Shown: positions 28,129-36,969 of the stretch, piece after piece
How positions within the stretch are numbered: the stretch's first letter is position 1
Layout of the letters: every line of letters begins with the position of its first letter
Source of the DNA: Shinella sp. PSBB067
GTDB taxonomy: Bacteria > Pseudomonadota > Alphaproteobacteria > Rhizobiales > Rhizobiaceae
Direction of reading: 5' to 3'
DNA length: 64,000 bases
NCBI RefSeq assembly: GCF_016839145.1
Contig: NZ_CP069303.1
Location: 1,550,001-1,614,000, forward strand
Program-made: the position numbers and the translations under genes
The notes under the pieces: generated by a model
Told to the model about the DNA's origin: nothing
Database searches by the model: none
What the model saw: the letters and a program-made list of their open reading frames with translations, nothing else

Positions 28129-28468
28129 CCCGCGACGCGAGCGTAGGGCCTCATCCGGCCGTCGGCGCGGAGCCCTTCTTGTCGGCGGCGGTTACATCGC
28201 CGCCGTGCCCTGTCCGGTTTCATCGCGACCGTCGTCATTGCCCGGCTGCTCGACTGGAGAGCATTGTTCTTCTTCGCTGTCGCAGGCGGCTTCGACGGGA
28301 GGCCTGCCCACTGGTTCATCGCCTATCGCCTGCACCGCACTGCGGCCTGAAGCACACACAGCGGCAATTTTTCTGGGCGGCTTCTGGCAATTCTCACCCG
28401 AGGTTGTTATTTAGGGCGCATTGTTCATCGCATCGGTCCTTGAAGCCGATTTGCTAGGGAATACGGAA
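28129..28468 (+). other. Intergenic gap with possible decayed membrane ORF
   Basis: About 340 bases hold no convincing intact gene. From 28216 to a stop at 28350 one frame reads GFIATVVIARLLDW and ALFFFAVAGG before ending in YRLHRTAA. This looks like a transmembrane segment, but it has no start codon or upstream continuation in frame. A neighbouring frame just before it reads FLVGGGYIAAV, as though a single membrane protein had been broken by a frameshift near 28205-28215. The rest, up to grxD, is moderately AT-rich and probably holds the grxD promoter. Confidence 0.3.
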
Positions 28469-28804
28469 ATGAGCGGCATCCACGATTTCATCGAAAACGA
28501 AGTGAAGACCAACGACGTCGTCCTCTTCTTGAAGGGCACGCCGGAATTCCCGCAGTGTGGGTTCTCCGGTCAGGTCGTGCAGATCCTCGACTATGTGGGT
28601 GTGGACTACAAGGGCATCAACGTGCTCGCCGACGCCGACATCCGCCAGGGCATCAAGGACTATTCCAACTGGCCGACCATCCCGCAGCTTTACGTGAAGG
28701 GCGAGTTCGTCGGCGGTTGCGACATCGTGCGCGAGATGTTCCAGTCGGGCGAACTGCAGTCGCATCTGCAGGGACAGGGTATCGCGCTCAAGGGCGCTGC
28801 CTGA
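28469..28804 (+). CDS. grxD: Monothiol glutaredoxin, Grx4 type
   Basis: A 111-residue CGFS glutaredoxin that carries a [2Fe-2S] cluster and takes part in iron-sulfur transfer and iron sensing with BolA. The active motif is C30-G-F-S, in [36 protein letters not shown] holds the cis-Pro and GG glutathione-binding loop. ATG 28469 gives the usual MSGIHDFIE start. A stem-loop with a T-rich tail lies 35 bp after the stop. Confidence 0.96.
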   Translation: MSGIHDFIENEVKTNDVVLFLKGTPEFPQCGFSGQVVQILDYVGVDYKGINVLADADIRQGIKDYSNWPTIPQLYVKGEFVGGCDIVREMFQSGELQSHLQGQGIALKGAA

Positions 28805-28838
28805 CGCTTCACTGGTTTTTCCTACGGCAAGCTTTTCA

Positions 28839-28863
28839 AAGGCGCCGCACCAAGCGGCGCCTT
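28839..28863 (+). terminator. Rho-independent terminator after grxD
   Basis: AAGGCGCCGC pairs with GCGGCGCCTT across a 5-nt loop, followed by ATCTCTTTC. It separates grxD from the transporter gene. Confidence 0.75.
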
Positions 28864-28887
28864 ATCTCTTTCATGGAATAAATTGAT

Positions 28888-30135
28888 ATGTCTGGACTTT
28901 CCCCCGAATCGGCCCAGCGCCTGAAAGGCATGGGCAAGATAGAATTCATTGCGCTGATGGCCCTCCTGATGGCGCTCAATGCGCTCGCCATCGACATCAT
29001 GCTGCCGGGCCTCCAGGAGATCGGCGCAAGCCTCGGCGTCGAGAACGAGAACCACCGGCAATATGTCATCTCGGCCTACCTGATCGGCTTTGCCTTCGCG
29101 CAGTTGCTCTACGGCCCGGTCTCCGACCGCTTCGGCCGCCGCGCGCCGATGTTCTTCGGCCTTGCGGTCTATATCGTCTCATCGCTCGCCGCGATCCTGG
29201 TGCCGAGCTTTGCCGCGCTTCTGGCGCTGCGCTTCATCCAGGGCATCGGCTCGGCCGCCATGCGCGTCATCACCATCTCCATCGTCCGCGACGTCTTCGG
29301 CGGGCGCGCGATGGCGGAGGTCATGTCGCTCATCATGATGGTCTTCATGGTCGTTCCGGTGCTGGCGCCGGGCACCGGCCAGGTCGTCATGCTGTTCGGC
29401 GAATGGCACCTGATCTTCATCTTCATGGCTGTCATGGCGTTCGCCGTCGGCGCCTGGATGTATTTCCGCCTGCCCGAGACGCTGCATCCCGAGGACGTGC
29501 GTCCCTTCACGGTCCGCTCCGTCCTTGCCGGCTTCCGCATCGTCCTGACGGACCGCGTCGCGCTGTGCTACACGCTGGCCAGCACCTTCATCTTCGGCTC
29601 GCTGTTCGGCTTCATCAACTCGGCGCAGCAGATCTATGTCGGCATCTACGGGCTCGGCGTCTGGTTCCCGGTCGCCTTCGCGGGCGTCGCCGCCTTCATG
29701 GCGCTGTCGTCCTTCGTCAATGCGCGGCTCGTCGGACGCTTCGGCATGCGGCGCCTGTCGCACGGCGCGCTGGTAGGCTTCCTGGCGGTCAACGCGATCT
29801 GGCTGCTGCTGACGCTCGCCTGGACGCCGCATGTGCCGTTCCCGATCTTCATCGTGCTGTTTGCGCTGGCGATGTTCCAGTTCGGCTGGATCGGCTCGAA
29901 CTTCAACTCGCTCGCCATGGAGCCGCTCGGCCACGTGGCCGGCACCGCCTCCTCCGTGCTCGGCTTCATGGGCACAGCCGGTGGCACGGTGATCGGGGCC
30001 ATCATCGGCCAGTCCTTCAACGGCACGGCCCTGCCGCTCGTCGCCGGGTTCTTCATCCTGTCGGTCATCGGCCTGATCTTCGTGCTCATCGCCGAGCACG
30101 GCAAGCTGTTCCAGCCGCATAACAAGGCGGTTTGA
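28888..30135 (+). CDS. MFS drug/metabolite transporter, Bcr/CflA family
   Basis: A 415-residue inner-membrane proton antiporter with 12 predicted helices. The MFS motif A is clear after helix 2 (LYGPVSDRFGRRAPM). ALAIDIMLPGLQEIGASLG in helix 1 and PVLAPGTGQVV in helix 5 (motif C-like Pro/Gly) are typical of Bcr/CflA-type exporters (bicyclomycin, chloramphenicol, sulfonamide in relatives). The substrate here is unknown. The gene is monocistronic between a terminator upstream and a repeat plus hairpin downstream. Confidence 0.9.
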   Translation: MSGLSPESAQRLKGMGKIEFIALMALLMALNALAIDIMLPGLQEIGASLGVENENHRQYVISAYLIGFAFAQLLYGPVSDRFGRRAPMFFGLAVYIVSSLAAILVPSFAALLALRFIQGIGSAAMRVITISIVRDVFGGRAMAEVMSLIMMVFMVVPVLAPGTGQVVMLFGEWHLIFIFMAVMAFAVGAWMYFRLPETLHPEDVRPFTVRSVLAGFRIVLTDRVALCYTLASTFIFGSLFGFINSAQQIYVGIYGLGVWFPVAFAGVAAFMALSSFVNARLVGRFGMRRLSHGALVGFLAVNAIWLLLTLAWTPHVPFPIFIVLFALAMFQFGWIGSNFNSLAMEPLGHVAGTASSVLGFMGTAGGTVIGAIIGQSFNGTALPLVAGFFILSVIGLIFVLIAEHGKLFQPHNKAV

Positions 30136-30143
30136 GAGGCGTG

Positions 30144-30210
30144 GCGGCAGGGCTGGCCATCCATGCCGCGGACGCCGGTGGATCCTCGGGTCGAGCCCGA
30201 GGATGACGGG
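30144..30210. repeat. Small palindromic intergenic repeat
   Basis: GC-rich sequence containing ATCCTCGGG (30182-30190) and its perfect complement CCCGAGGAT (30196-30204) around a TCGAG loop, followed by GACGGG. From memory this palindrome, with the preceding GGCTGGCCATCC-type flank, is widely scattered between genes in rhizobia and other alphaproteobacteria. Only this one copy is in the window, so its repetitive nature is recalled and not shown here. Confidence 0.5.
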
Positions 30211-30231
30211 AGGCAAGGTTTGAAGGCAAAC

Positions 30232-30265
30232 AAAAGGCCCGGATGCGGATGCAGCCGGGCCTTTT
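30232..30265. terminator. Bidirectional terminator between transporter and inositol phosphatase genes
   Basis: AAAAGGCCCGG pairs perfectly with CCGGGCCTTTT (11 bp) across a 12-nt loop. Each strand shows an A-tract before and a T-tract after the GC stem, as expected for a hairpin serving both convergent genes. Confidence 0.8.
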
Positions 30266-30282
30266 CATTCAATGCGCTCCGC

Positions 30283-31104
30283 TCAGTCGACGAAGACCTC
30301 GCGGCGGAGCATCTCCCAGCTTTCCCTGTCCGGCGCGACCAGCAGCCCACCCTCGACATGATGGGGCTTGTAGGCAGAGCCGTCGAAGCGGGCGGCATAG
30401 GCGCCGGCCTCCTCGGCGATCAGCGTGCCGGCGAGGTGATCCCAGGGCATCAGCTTGTTGTACATGAGGTAATGCAGGTTGCCGCCCGCGAAGGTGCGGT
30501 ATTCGTGCGCGGCGCAGCGGTAGTTGGAGACGAAGGCGACCTTGGCGAGGTTCGACAGGACGCGCGCACGGCGCTCGCGGTCGAGGAAGCTGGTGGAGGC
30601 CATGCCGGTCATCGCCTCGAGCGGCGCGGCGCCCCGCGTCTTCAGCCGGACCGCCGGACGGTGATCGCCCGTCTGCCAGGCGCCGCCGCCCTTTTCCGCC
30701 ATCACGAAATCGTCTCCCATCGGATCGTAGATGATGCCGCCGACCGTCTCACCGCCGGAAACGATCGCCGCCATGACGCCGAAGAGCGGCACGCCGGCGG
30801 CGAAATTGAACGTACCGTCGATCGGATCGACGACGATGGCAAGCTCGGCATCGGCGAGCTTGCCCAGCAGCGCCGGATCGGCCGCGACCGATTCCTCGCC
30901 GACGAACAGCACGCCCGGAAACTGCGCCGTCACCTCGCGCTTGATGAAGCGCTCGGCCGCCTCGTCGGCTTCCGTCACGAGGTCGTTGGCATCCGCCTTG
31001 GTGCGGATGTCGCCCTTGCCGAGGGCGCGGAAGCGCGGGCGGATTTCGGCCTCGGCCGCCTGTGCGAGCACGAGCGCCAGGGCATTGATGTCAATCGTCG
31101 TCAT
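30283..31104 (-). CDS. Inositol monophosphatase family protein
   Basis: A 273-residue Mg-dependent, Li-sensitive-type phosphatase. The metal motifs are E70-E71 in VGEES, D93-P-I-D96-G-T98 in DPIDGTFNF, and W221-D222 in PWDHLAG. Relatives hydrolyse inositol-1-P, histidinol-P or PAP (CysQ). The sequence does not fix the substrate, and this copy is not obviously SuhB. Its start lies inside the ttcA 3' end (14-bp overlap), so it is the last gene of the glsA-ttcA run. Confidence 0.88.
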   Translation of the reverse strand: MTTIDINALALVLAQAAEAEIRPRFRALGKGDIRTKADANDLVTEADEAAERFIKREVTAQFPGVLFVGEESVAADPALLGKLADAELAIVVDPIDGTFNFAAGVPLFGVMAAIVSGGETVGGIIYDPMGDDFVMAEKGGGAWQTGDHRPAVRLKTRGAAPLEAMTGMASTSFLDRERRARVLSNLAKVAFVSNYRCAAHEYRTFAGGNLHYLMYNKLMPWDHLAGTLIAEEAGAYAARFDGSAYKPHHVEGGLLVAPDRESWEMLRREVFVD

Positions 31105-31960
31105 TCTGTCTTACCGTTTCCAGGGAGGAGAAATCGAAAAGCTTCGGATCGAGGAGATGGGACGGGTTGGTGTGGCCCAGCGCCCGCAGCATGGCGTCCT
31201 TGCGGCCCGGCATGCGCGTCTCGATATCCGCCAGCATCGCCTTCATCGCATTGCGCTGGAGGCCGTCCTGCGAGCCGCAGAGGTCGCAGGGAATGATCGG
31301 GAAACGCATGGCGGCGGCGAATTTGGCAAGGTCGTCCTCCGCCGCATAGGCGAGCGGACGCAGCACCATCAGGTCGCCCTCGTCGTTGAGGAGCTTCGGC
31401 GGCATGGCGGCGAGACGCCCGCCATGGAAGAAGTTCATGAAGAAGGTTTCGAGGATATCCTCGCGATGGTGGCCGAGCACCAGCGCGTCGCAGCCCTCCT
31501 CCCGGGCGATGCGATAGAGGTTGCCGCGCCGGAGGCGCGAGCAGAGCGAGCAATAGGTCGATCCCGTCGGCACCTTCTCCTTCACGATGGAATAGGTGTC
31601 GCGATATTCGATGCGGTGTTTCACGCCGATGGATTTCAGGTAATCCGGCAGGATGTGCTTGGGAAAGTTCGGCTGGCCCTGGTCGAGATTGCAGCCGATC
31701 AGTTCGACGGGCAGCAGGCCGCGCCATTGGAGGTCCATGAGGAGCGCCAGCAGGCCGTAGCTGTCCTTGCCGCCGGAAAGGCCGACGAGCCAGCGCTTCT
31801 GGCCCTTGAGCATGGCAAAATCGTCCATCGCCTGCCGCACCTGGCGGAGCAGGCGCTTGCGCAGCTTGTTGAAGGAGACGCTCGACGGCGCATCGGCAAA
31901 GAGCGGATGGCGGCCATCCTCCGGTGCATCGTCTTCGATTTCGGCAAGGGCAAGGGTCAT
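31091..31960 (-). CDS. ttcA: tRNA 2-thiocytidine synthetase TtcA
   Basis: A 289-residue PP-loop ATPase that thiolates C32 of certain tRNAs using a [4Fe-4S] cluster. The PP-loop is SGGKDS at residues 62-67. Cluster cysteines are C137/C140 (CSLC) and C225 in CDLCGSQ, with a further Cys at 228. [19 protein letters not shown] is the family signature. ATG 31960 gives the usual length; longer in-frame extension to 32194 overlaps glsA and is rejected. It starts 31 bp after glsA. Confidence 0.94.
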   Translation of the reverse strand: MTLALAEIEDDAPEDGRHPLFADAPSSVSFNKLRKRLLRQVRQAMDDFAMLKGQKRWLVGLSGGKDSYGLLALLMDLQWRGLLPVELIGCNLDQGQPNFPKHILPDYLKSIGVKHRIEYRDTYSIVKEKVPTGSTYCSLCSRLRRGNLYRIAREEGCDALVLGHHREDILETFFMNFFHGGRLAAMPPKLLNDEGDLMVLRPLAYAAEDDLAKFAAAMRFPIIPCDLCGSQDGLQRNAMKAMLADIETRMPGRKDAMLRALGHTNPSHLLDPKLFDFSSLETVRQNDDD

Positions 31961-31991
31961 GCGCCTGCAATGCCCCGAACGGCCGGCACAA

Positions 31992-32921
31992 TCAAGCCCC
32001 GAAGACCGACCAGCCGGTGCGCGCCGCCAGCATTTCCAGCGCCAGCGAGCCGAGCAGCGAATTGCCGTTCTCGTTGAGGCCCGGCGACCAGACCGCGACC
32101 GAGGCCTTTCCGGGCGCGACGGCGAGAATGCCGCCGCCGACGCCGCTCTTGCCCGGCAGGCCGACGCGATAGGCAAAATCGCCCGAGCCGTCATAATGGC
32201 CGCAGGTCAGCATCAGGGCGTTGATGCGCCGCGCCCGAAGATGCGAGACGACGCGGTGGCCGGTGAGCGGGTTGGTGCCGCTGTTGGCGAGGAACAGCCC
32301 TGCCCGCGCCAGTTGCCGGCAGCTCATCGCCAGCGCACATTGGTGGAAATAGACGCCGAGCACCAGTTCGGCCGCATGGTCGAGCTTGCCGAAGGAGCGC
32401 ATGAAATTGGCGAGCGCGAAATTGCGGAACCCCGTCGCCTGCTCCGAGCGCGCCACGGCCTGGTCGACGATGATATCCTCCTCGTCCGCCAGATAGCGCA
32501 GGAAGCGCACGACCTCGCCGATCGCCTCCTTCGGCGTGTGGCCGGCGAGCACGAGATCGGTGATGGCGATGGCCCCGGCATTGATGAAGGGATTGCGCGG
32601 GATGCCGGCTTCCTGTTCGAGCTGGACGATGGAGTTGAAGGCCGAGCCGGAGGGCTCACGCCCGACGCGCTTCCAGATACCCTCGCCATGCTTGCCGAGC
32701 GCCAGCGTCAGGGTGAAGACCTTTGAGATGCTCTGGATGGAGAAGGCCTCTTGCGCGTCGCCGACAAGGTAGGTTTCGCCATCGACCGTGACGACGGCCA
32801 TGCCGAATTTCTGAGGGTCCACATGGGCAAGTTGCGGAATGTAATCGGCCACCCTGCCCTCGCCGCGGCGCGGCGAGAGGCTCGCATGGATTTCCTCGAC
32901 GATGGCCTGCAAGTCCGTCAT
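31992..32921 (-). CDS. glsA: Glutaminase A
   Basis: A 309-residue beta-lactamase-fold glutaminase hydrolysing glutamine to glutamate and ammonia. The catalytic S64-x2-K67 lies in [33 protein letters not shown] and [25 protein letters not shown] (cited at its motifs only) match GlsA. Start ATG 32921 has AAGAGA ahead; the frame extends to 32966 without support. It heads a minus-strand run with ttcA and the inositol phosphatase. Confidence 0.94.
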   Translation of the reverse strand: MTDLQAIVEEIHASLSPRRGEGRVADYIPQLAHVDPQKFGMAVVTVDGETYLVGDAQEAFSIQSISKVFTLTLALGKHGEGIWKRVGREPSGSAFNSIVQLEQEAGIPRNPFINAGAIAITDLVLAGHTPKEAIGEVVRFLRYLADEEDIIVDQAVARSEQATGFRNFALANFMRSFGKLDHAAELVLGVYFHQCALAMSCRQLARAGLFLANSGTNPLTGHRVVSHLRARRINALMLTCGHYDGSGDFAYRVGLPGKSGVGGGILAVAPGKASVAVWSPGLNENGNSLLGSLALEMLAARTGWSVFGA

Positions 32922-32941
32922 GCGGTCTCTTTCTTGCGCAA

Positions 32942-32983
32942 TTCCACACGGAAAACCGCTTCGCACTTTTCCTGGAATTGCTT
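32942..32983 (+). repeat. 42-bp dispersed repeat, copy C
   Basis: Right-half copy of the element described at 37818-37917. It aligns over all 42 positions with copies at 36928-36969 and 37876-37917, sharing the core AAAACCG-N5-CACTTTT and ending GGAATTGCTT. It lies between the glsA start and the rpsD terminator. Confidence 0.75.
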
Positions 32984-32992
32984 CCCAAAAGA

Positions 32993-33020
32993 AAAAGCCG
33001 CCAATCTCTTGGCGGCTTTT
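32993..33020 (-). terminator. Rho-independent terminator of rpsD
   Basis: A perfect 12-bp stem (AAAAGCCGCCAA and its complement) with a TCTC loop, 28 bp past the rpsD stop, with a T-tract on the minus strand. Confidence 0.85.
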
Positions 33021-33048
33021 CCGGATTGCGCAAGGCGTCTGTCGCGAA

Positions 33049-33666
33049 TTAACGCGAGTAGAATTCGACGACCAGGTGCGGTTCCATGACGACCGCGTAG
33101 GGAACGTCGGAGAGAACCGGAACGCGAACGAAGGTCGCGGTCATCTTGTTGTGGTCGGCTTCGATGTAGTCCGGAACGTCGCGTTCAGCCAGGCCAACGG
33201 ATTCGAGAACCGTGACGAGCTGCTTGGACTTTTCCTTGACTTCGATGACGTCGCCCGGCTTGCAGCGGTAGGAACCGATGTTGACGCGGACGCCGTTGAC
33301 CTTGACGTGGCCGTGGTTGACGAACTGGCGGGCAGCGAAGACCGTCGGAACGAACTTGGCGCGGTAGACGATCGCGTCGAGGCGCGATTCGAGCAGGCCG
33401 ATCAGGTTCTCCGGGGTATCGCCCTTGCGGCGTTCGGCTTCGGCGAAGATCGCGCGGAACTGCTTCTCGCGGATATCCCCATAGTAGCCCTTCAGCTTCT
33501 GCTTGGCGCGGAGCTGAACACCGAAGTCCGAAAGCTTGGACTTGCGGCGCTGGCCGTGCTGGCCCGGGCCGTATTCGCGGCGGTTGACCGGGGACTTCGG
33601 ACGGCCCCAGATGTTTTCGCCCATACGGCGGTCGATTTTGTACTTGGATGCAGCGCGCTTGCTCAT
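33049..33666 (-). CDS. rpsD: 30S ribosomal protein S4
   Basis: A 205-residue primary 16S rRNA-binding protein, also a translational repressor in enterics. It begins [21 protein letters not shown], and the S4 RNA-binding domain follows with [31 protein letters not shown] (cited at motifs). It ends in the standard HLVVEFYSR. As in other alphaproteobacteria it stands alone rather than in the alpha operon with rpsM, rpsK and rpoA. AGAGGAAAT precedes the ATG. It ends in a strong terminator. Confidence 0.98.
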   Translation of the reverse strand: MSKRAASKYKIDRRMGENIWGRPKSPVNRREYGPGQHGQRRKSKLSDFGVQLRAKQKLKGYYGDIREKQFRAIFAEAERRKGDTPENLIGLLESRLDAIVYRAKFVPTVFAARQFVNHGHVKVNGVRVNIGSYRCKPGDVIEVKEKSKQLVTVLESVGLAERDVPDYIEADHNKMTATFVRVPVLSDVPYAVVMEPHLVVEFYSR

Positions 33667-33888
33667 CGCATTTCCTCTAGGTCTTGTTATGCCGTTCCCT
33701 TGCGGGACCGGCTGAAGGAAACACGCCCTCCTCTGAACCTTTTTCGGGTTCCGACAGGTTTCTCACGATCGCGACCGGAGAATCCACGGGACATGTCAAA
33801 TGAAACACCGGACATTTCTGCCCGGCGTTGGCGGGGTCATTAGGGGTCTTTTACAATTTTGTCAACGCAGAAAGCCCGGAAAATCGGT

Positions 33889-35400
33889 CTATTCCGCGGC
33901 GTCCTGATGGGAATCCACAAGGTCCGGCCCGTTGGCGTCGCCCGGCAGTGTCTCGCAGCCGAGATCCGGGAAGGCGACGATGCGGTGGCCGGCGAGATCG
34001 CTGTGCACGACCACCAGCCCCTGCTCCTCGAAATAGCCGAGCAGACGGCGCGCGCGGCGGGCCGAATGGGTGCCGTAAGCCCGCGCGATCCGCGCATCCG
34101 AAGGGCAGGCCAGCCCGCGCACCGCCGCCTGCGCGACAAGCAGGAACACGCCCTGCAAATCCTCGGTGACGCTGCGGGACAGATCGAGCGCCCTCGCCCA
34201 GACCTCCGTCGCCGCCGTATCGGCGTCGACGCCGGAGCGCGCGACCGCCATCTTGCGCCGGAAGGCCGGCAGCGAGAGCGGCGCGCCGGGAACGCGGCGG
34301 ATGCGGCATCGCACGAGGAAATCCTGGAACAGTTCGGCATCGGCGCGGAAAGCAGCCTCGGGGTTGGCGAGGATTTCGGCAAGCGCCTGGTCGAGCAGGC
34401 CTTCGCGCTCCTCCGCCGAAATCTCCGGCGCTGGGGCTTTCGCCTCCGCCTGCACCGGCTCCGGCCGGGCGCGGGAGAGTTCGGCAAGGATATCCGTCGT
34501 CGGACGCGGCGCGGGCGGCGCGCGACGGACGACGGGACGCGTGAATTCGTCCGGGTCGGGCGTGAAGATCAGGTCTTCTACGTCCTGCGGCGCATCCGGC
34601 AGGGGCATCAGCTTGGGACTGGTGGAGCGCGCGGAGGTCTCGACCGCGCCGATCGTCACCGGCAGCGGGCGGCGCGACAGCGCCGGGCCGAGCGCGACGA
34701 AGGAGCCACGCGGCAGGTCACGGAACATCTCCGCCTGCCGCCGATCGAGGCCGAGGAGGTCGGCGGCGCGCGCCATGTCGATGTCGAGGAAGGTGCGGCC
34801 CATCAGGAAGTTGGAGGCTTCCGCCGCGACGTTCTTGGCGAGCTTGGCGAGGCGCTGCGTGGCGATGACGCCGGCAAGCCCGCGCTTTCGGCCACGGCAC
34901 ATCAGGTTCGTCATTGCGCCGAGCGAAAGTTTTCGTGCTTCCTCGGAGACCTCGCCGCTGACGGCGGGGGCGAAAAGCTGCGCCTCATCGACGACCACGA
35001 GCACCGGATACCAGTAGTCGCGATCCGCATCGAACAGTGCATTGAGAAAGATGCCGGCCGCGCGCATCTGCTCGTCGGCCTCAAGGCCCTCCAGCGAGAG
35101 CACGCAGGAGACGCGATGCTGGCGGATGCGGGTGGCGATGCCGACAAGCTCGGCCTCGGTGCGCTCGCCATCGACCACCACATGGCCGAAGCGGTCGGAA
35201 AGCGTGACAAAGTCGCCCTCGGGATCAATGATGACCTGCTGCACCCATTGCGCGGACTGTTCGAGCAGACGGCGCAACAGATGCGACTTGCCCGATCCCG
35301 AATTGCCCTGCACGAGCAGGCGCGTCGCCAGCAGTTCCTCGATATCGAGCCTGGCCGGTGCGCCGCCCTGCACCGTTCCCATGTCGATGCCGACCTTCAT
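33889..35400 (-). CDS. HerA/DUF87-type ATP-binding protein
   Basis: A 503-residue P-loop ATPase of the HerA/FtsK superfamily. Walker A is GNSGSGKS at residues 32-39 and Walker B is VLVVVDEAQLF (about 133-143). FLMGRTFLDIDMARAADLLGL and RGSFVALGPAL follow in the C-terminal part of the ATPase core. Residues 290-503 form a family-specific extension with Pro-rich linkers and a helical, wHTH-like end. HerA-like ATPases translocate DNA with NurA in archaea; stand-alone bacterial forms are poorly understood, and no nuclease gene is adjacent. ATG 35400 was chosen because GAGGAACGGG precedes it. The upstream region to 35516 is short and featureless. Confidence 0.82.
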   Translation of the reverse strand: MKVGIDMGTVQGGAPARLDIEELLATRLLVQGNSGSGKSHLLRRLLEQSAQWVQQVIIDPEGDFVTLSDRFGHVVVDGERTEAELVGIATRIRQHRVSCVLSLEGLEADEQMRAAGIFLNALFDADRDYWYPVLVVVDEAQLFAPAVSGEVSEEARKLSLGAMTNLMCRGRKRGLAGVIATQRLAKLAKNVAAEASNFLMGRTFLDIDMARAADLLGLDRRQAEMFRDLPRGSFVALGPALSRRPLPVTIGAVETSARSTSPKLMPLPDAPQDVEDLIFTPDPDEFTRPVVRRAPPAPRPTTDILAELSRARPEPVQAEAKAPAPEISAEEREGLLDQALAEILANPEAAFRADAELFQDFLVRCRIRRVPGAPLSLPAFRRKMAVARSGVDADTAATEVWARALDLSRSVTEDLQGVFLLVAQAAVRGLACPSDARIARAYGTHSARRARRLLGYFEEQGLVVVHSDLAGHRIVAFPDLGCETLPGDANGPDLVDSHQDAAE

Positions 35401-35516
35401 CCCGTTCCTCGTTCCTGAAAAGTCCGATTCGCCCGGCCGCCGCCGGCGGGCCGGCAAGCCCTAACACGAAACCGTGCCCGTCGCGCCCGGCTTTTGAAAA
35501 ACCCACAAGGTTTCGC

Positions 35517-35804
35517 TCAGGCAGCCCTGTCGTCCAGAGGCTGTACGTCGGGCTGGCCCCGTTGTATGGCCTGCGCCAGGTCGAAATTGGCCTGCATTCC
35601 CAACCAGGCGCGGGCGGTGCTAGCGCCGGCCCGCTCCAGCCGCAACGCCAGATCGGGGCTGATCGCGGCACGGCCATGCAGCACGCGCGACAGGGCGACA
35701 CGCGACATGCCGAGGCGACCGGCCGCATCCGTCACCGAAAGGCCCAGCGGCTGAAGCACGTCCTCGCGAAGCAGCTCACCCGGATGGGGAGGAGATTTCA
35801 TCAT
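35517..35804 (-). CDS. higA: HigA-family antitoxin
   Basis: A 95-residue Xre/HTH antitoxin: HPGELLREDVLQPLGLSVTDAA and LGMSRVALSRVLHGRAAISPDLA, the standard HigA helix-turn-helix (about residues 23-50). It neutralises the HigB toxin encoded 13 bp upstream and should repress the operon by binding the palindrome before higB. The tandem ATGs at 35804 and 35801 are both possible. The toxin-first order (higB then higA) is characteristic of this type. Confidence 0.88.
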   Translation of the reverse strand: MMKSPPHPGELLREDVLQPLGLSVTDAAGRLGMSRVALSRVLHGRAAISPDLALRLERAGASTARAWLGMQANFDLAQAIQRGQPDVQPLDDRAA

Positions 35805-35817
35805 TGCCTCGATCCTT

Positions 35818-36096
35818 TCAATGGTAATCCTGATAATCCACCAGCTCGACATCCGCTCCGACGAAACGGAATGTCACCCGCCAGTTTCCGTTCACCCAGA
35901 CCGACCAGTGCCCTTTCAAGCCGCCCTTGAGCGGATGCAGCCTGAAGCCGGGAAGGTCGACGTCGGCAGGCCCGCTCGCGACATCGAGCAGGCCGAGGAT
36001 ACGCCCCAGTTTGGCAGCGTGCGATGCCTGGATGCCCTTCGTCGATCCCGACAGGTAGAAGAGCTGCAAGCCTTTGTGCCGGAAGCTGACGATCAT
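35818..36096 (-). CDS. higB: HigB/RelE-type toxin
   Basis: A 92-residue RelE-fold toxin: MIVSFRHKGLQLFYLSGSTKGI, FRLHPLKGGLKGHWSVWVNGNW and RVTFRFVGADVELVDYQDYH. These are diagnostic of HigB, which cleaves mRNA on the ribosome. The basic and aromatic residues of the C-terminal sheet (HPLKG, WSVWVNGNWR) form the active surface in relatives. It begins seven bases after a perfect 26-bp palindrome; no Shine-Dalgarno sequence precedes the ATG. higA follows after 13 bp. Confidence 0.88.
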   Translation of the reverse strand: MIVSFRHKGLQLFYLSGSTKGIQASHAAKLGRILGLLDVASGPADVDLPGFRLHPLKGGLKGHWSVWVNGNWRVTFRFVGADVELVDYQDYH

Positions 36097-36101
36097 GGCA
36101 T

Positions 36102-36130
36102 AATGTATCGCGTATCGATACGCGATACAA
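36102..36130 (-). promoter_or_regulatory. higBA promoter/operator palindrome
   Basis: Positions 36104-36129 are a perfect 26-bp palindrome (half-site TGTATCGCGTATC). On the minus strand a -35-like TTGTAT (36130-36125) and a -10-like TACATT (36107-36102) lie 17 bp apart, so the palindrome spans the promoter. It is the obvious HigA operator. The -10 lies only six bases from the higB ATG, which predicts a leaderless or nearly leaderless toxin mRNA. Confidence 0.7.
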
Positions 36131-36133
36131 GCA

Positions 36134-36925
36134 TCAAACGACGCGCAGCCCGAACCCCTGCATCAGCCGGCACGTCGCGAAATCCGGCCTGCCGGAGGTG
36201 AAGACGGCGATGTCCTCGCCGGGGGCGATGGTTTCCAGAGGCGGGACGAGGCGGCGGGTCTGGCGGGCGATGGCTTCGGCGGGGTCGAGCCAGTCGACCG
36301 GCCAGGGGGCGAGCTTGCGGAAGAGGTTCGCCATGAAGGGATAGTGCGTGCAGGCGAGCACGACGATATCGGTCTTGCGGCCCATCTCGTCGACGAAGCA
36401 GGGAATGATCTCGCTGCGCACGGCCTGGTCGGAAAGGCTTTCGCCGCGGATATAGGCCTCGGCCATGCGCGCGAGGTTTTCAGAGCCGACGAGGCGCACG
36501 TCGCACTGGCTGGCGAAGGATTGGATGAGGTCGCGCGTATAGGCGCGCTTGACCGTGCCGGGTGTCGCGAGCACCGAGACGAGGCCGGAGCGGGTGCGCT
36601 CGGCGGCGGGCTTGATGGCCGGGACGGTGCCGACGAAGGGCATGTGCGGAAAGGCGGCGCGCAGGTCCGCACCGACGAGCGTGAAGGCGGTGTTGCAGGC
36701 GATCACGCAGACTTCCGGGTCGTGCTCGTTCAGGAGCTTGCCGAAGAGTTCGACGACATGCGCCTTCAGCGCCGGCTCTTCCCAGCCGCCATAGGGAAAG
36801 CCGGCATCGTCGGCGACATAGGTGAAATGCCGCTCCGGCATCAGCACGCGGGCCTCGCGCAGCACGGTGAGGCCGCCGATGCCGCTGTCGAACATGAGGA
36901 TGGGTTTCGCGCCTTGTTCGATCAC
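36134..36925 (-). CDS. murI: Glutamate racemase
   Basis: A 263-residue cofactor-independent racemase making D-glutamate for peptidoglycan. The catalytic pair is Cys77 (IACNTA) and Cys192 (ACTHYP). [13 protein letters not shown] holds the first Asp, and [12 protein letters not shown] is typical. The start is placed at GTG 36925 to give the usual distance to FDSG. ATG codons further in (36895) would cut into the first strand. No good ribosome-binding site is seen, because the sequence immediately upstream is a repeat copy (36928-36969) that fills the whole gap to the upstream methyltransferase gene. Its 3' end abuts the higBA operator. Confidence 0.92.
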   Translation of the reverse strand: MIEQGAKPILMFDSGIGGLTVLREARVLMPERHFTYVADDAGFPYGGWEEPALKAHVVELFGKLLNEHDPEVCVIACNTAFTLVGADLRAAFPHMPFVGTVPAIKPAAERTRSGLVSVLATPGTVKRAYTRDLIQSFASQCDVRLVGSENLARMAEAYIRGESLSDQAVRSEIIPCFVDEMGRKTDIVVLACTHYPFMANLFRKLAPWPVDWLDPAEAIARQTRRLVPPLETIAPGEDIAVFTSGRPDFATCRLMQGFGLRVV

Positions 36926-36927
36926 AT

Positions 36928-36969
36928 TTCCGGACGAAAAACCGGTTCCCACTTTTTCTGGAAATGTTC
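36928..36969 (+). repeat. 42-bp dispersed repeat, copy B (trmJ-murI junction)
   Basis: Right-half copy of the element at 37818-37917, matching it over 42 positions (TTCCGGACG, AAAACCGGTTCCCACTTTTT, GGAAATGTTC). It occupies the entire space between the last base of the RNA methyltransferase stop codon (36969) and the murI GTG (36925). Confidence 0.78.

Noticed and set aside
28179..28457. Two overlapping ORFs (28179-28457, 28205-28414) in the bolA-grxD gap
   Set aside because: No ribosome-binding site and Arg/Ser/Pro-rich sequence; the hydrophobic signal lies in a third frame, better read as a broken remnant.
28841..28861. GC-rich inverted repeat considered as part of a small RNA
   Set aside because: It is a simple stem with T-rich tail directly after grxD, best explained as its terminator.
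33889..36130. HerA-like ATPase plus higBA as a possible defence island
   Set aside because: No nuclease, SIR2 or other effector is adjacent, GC content is normal, and the flanks are core genes; HerA-like gene and higBA are on separate transcripts.
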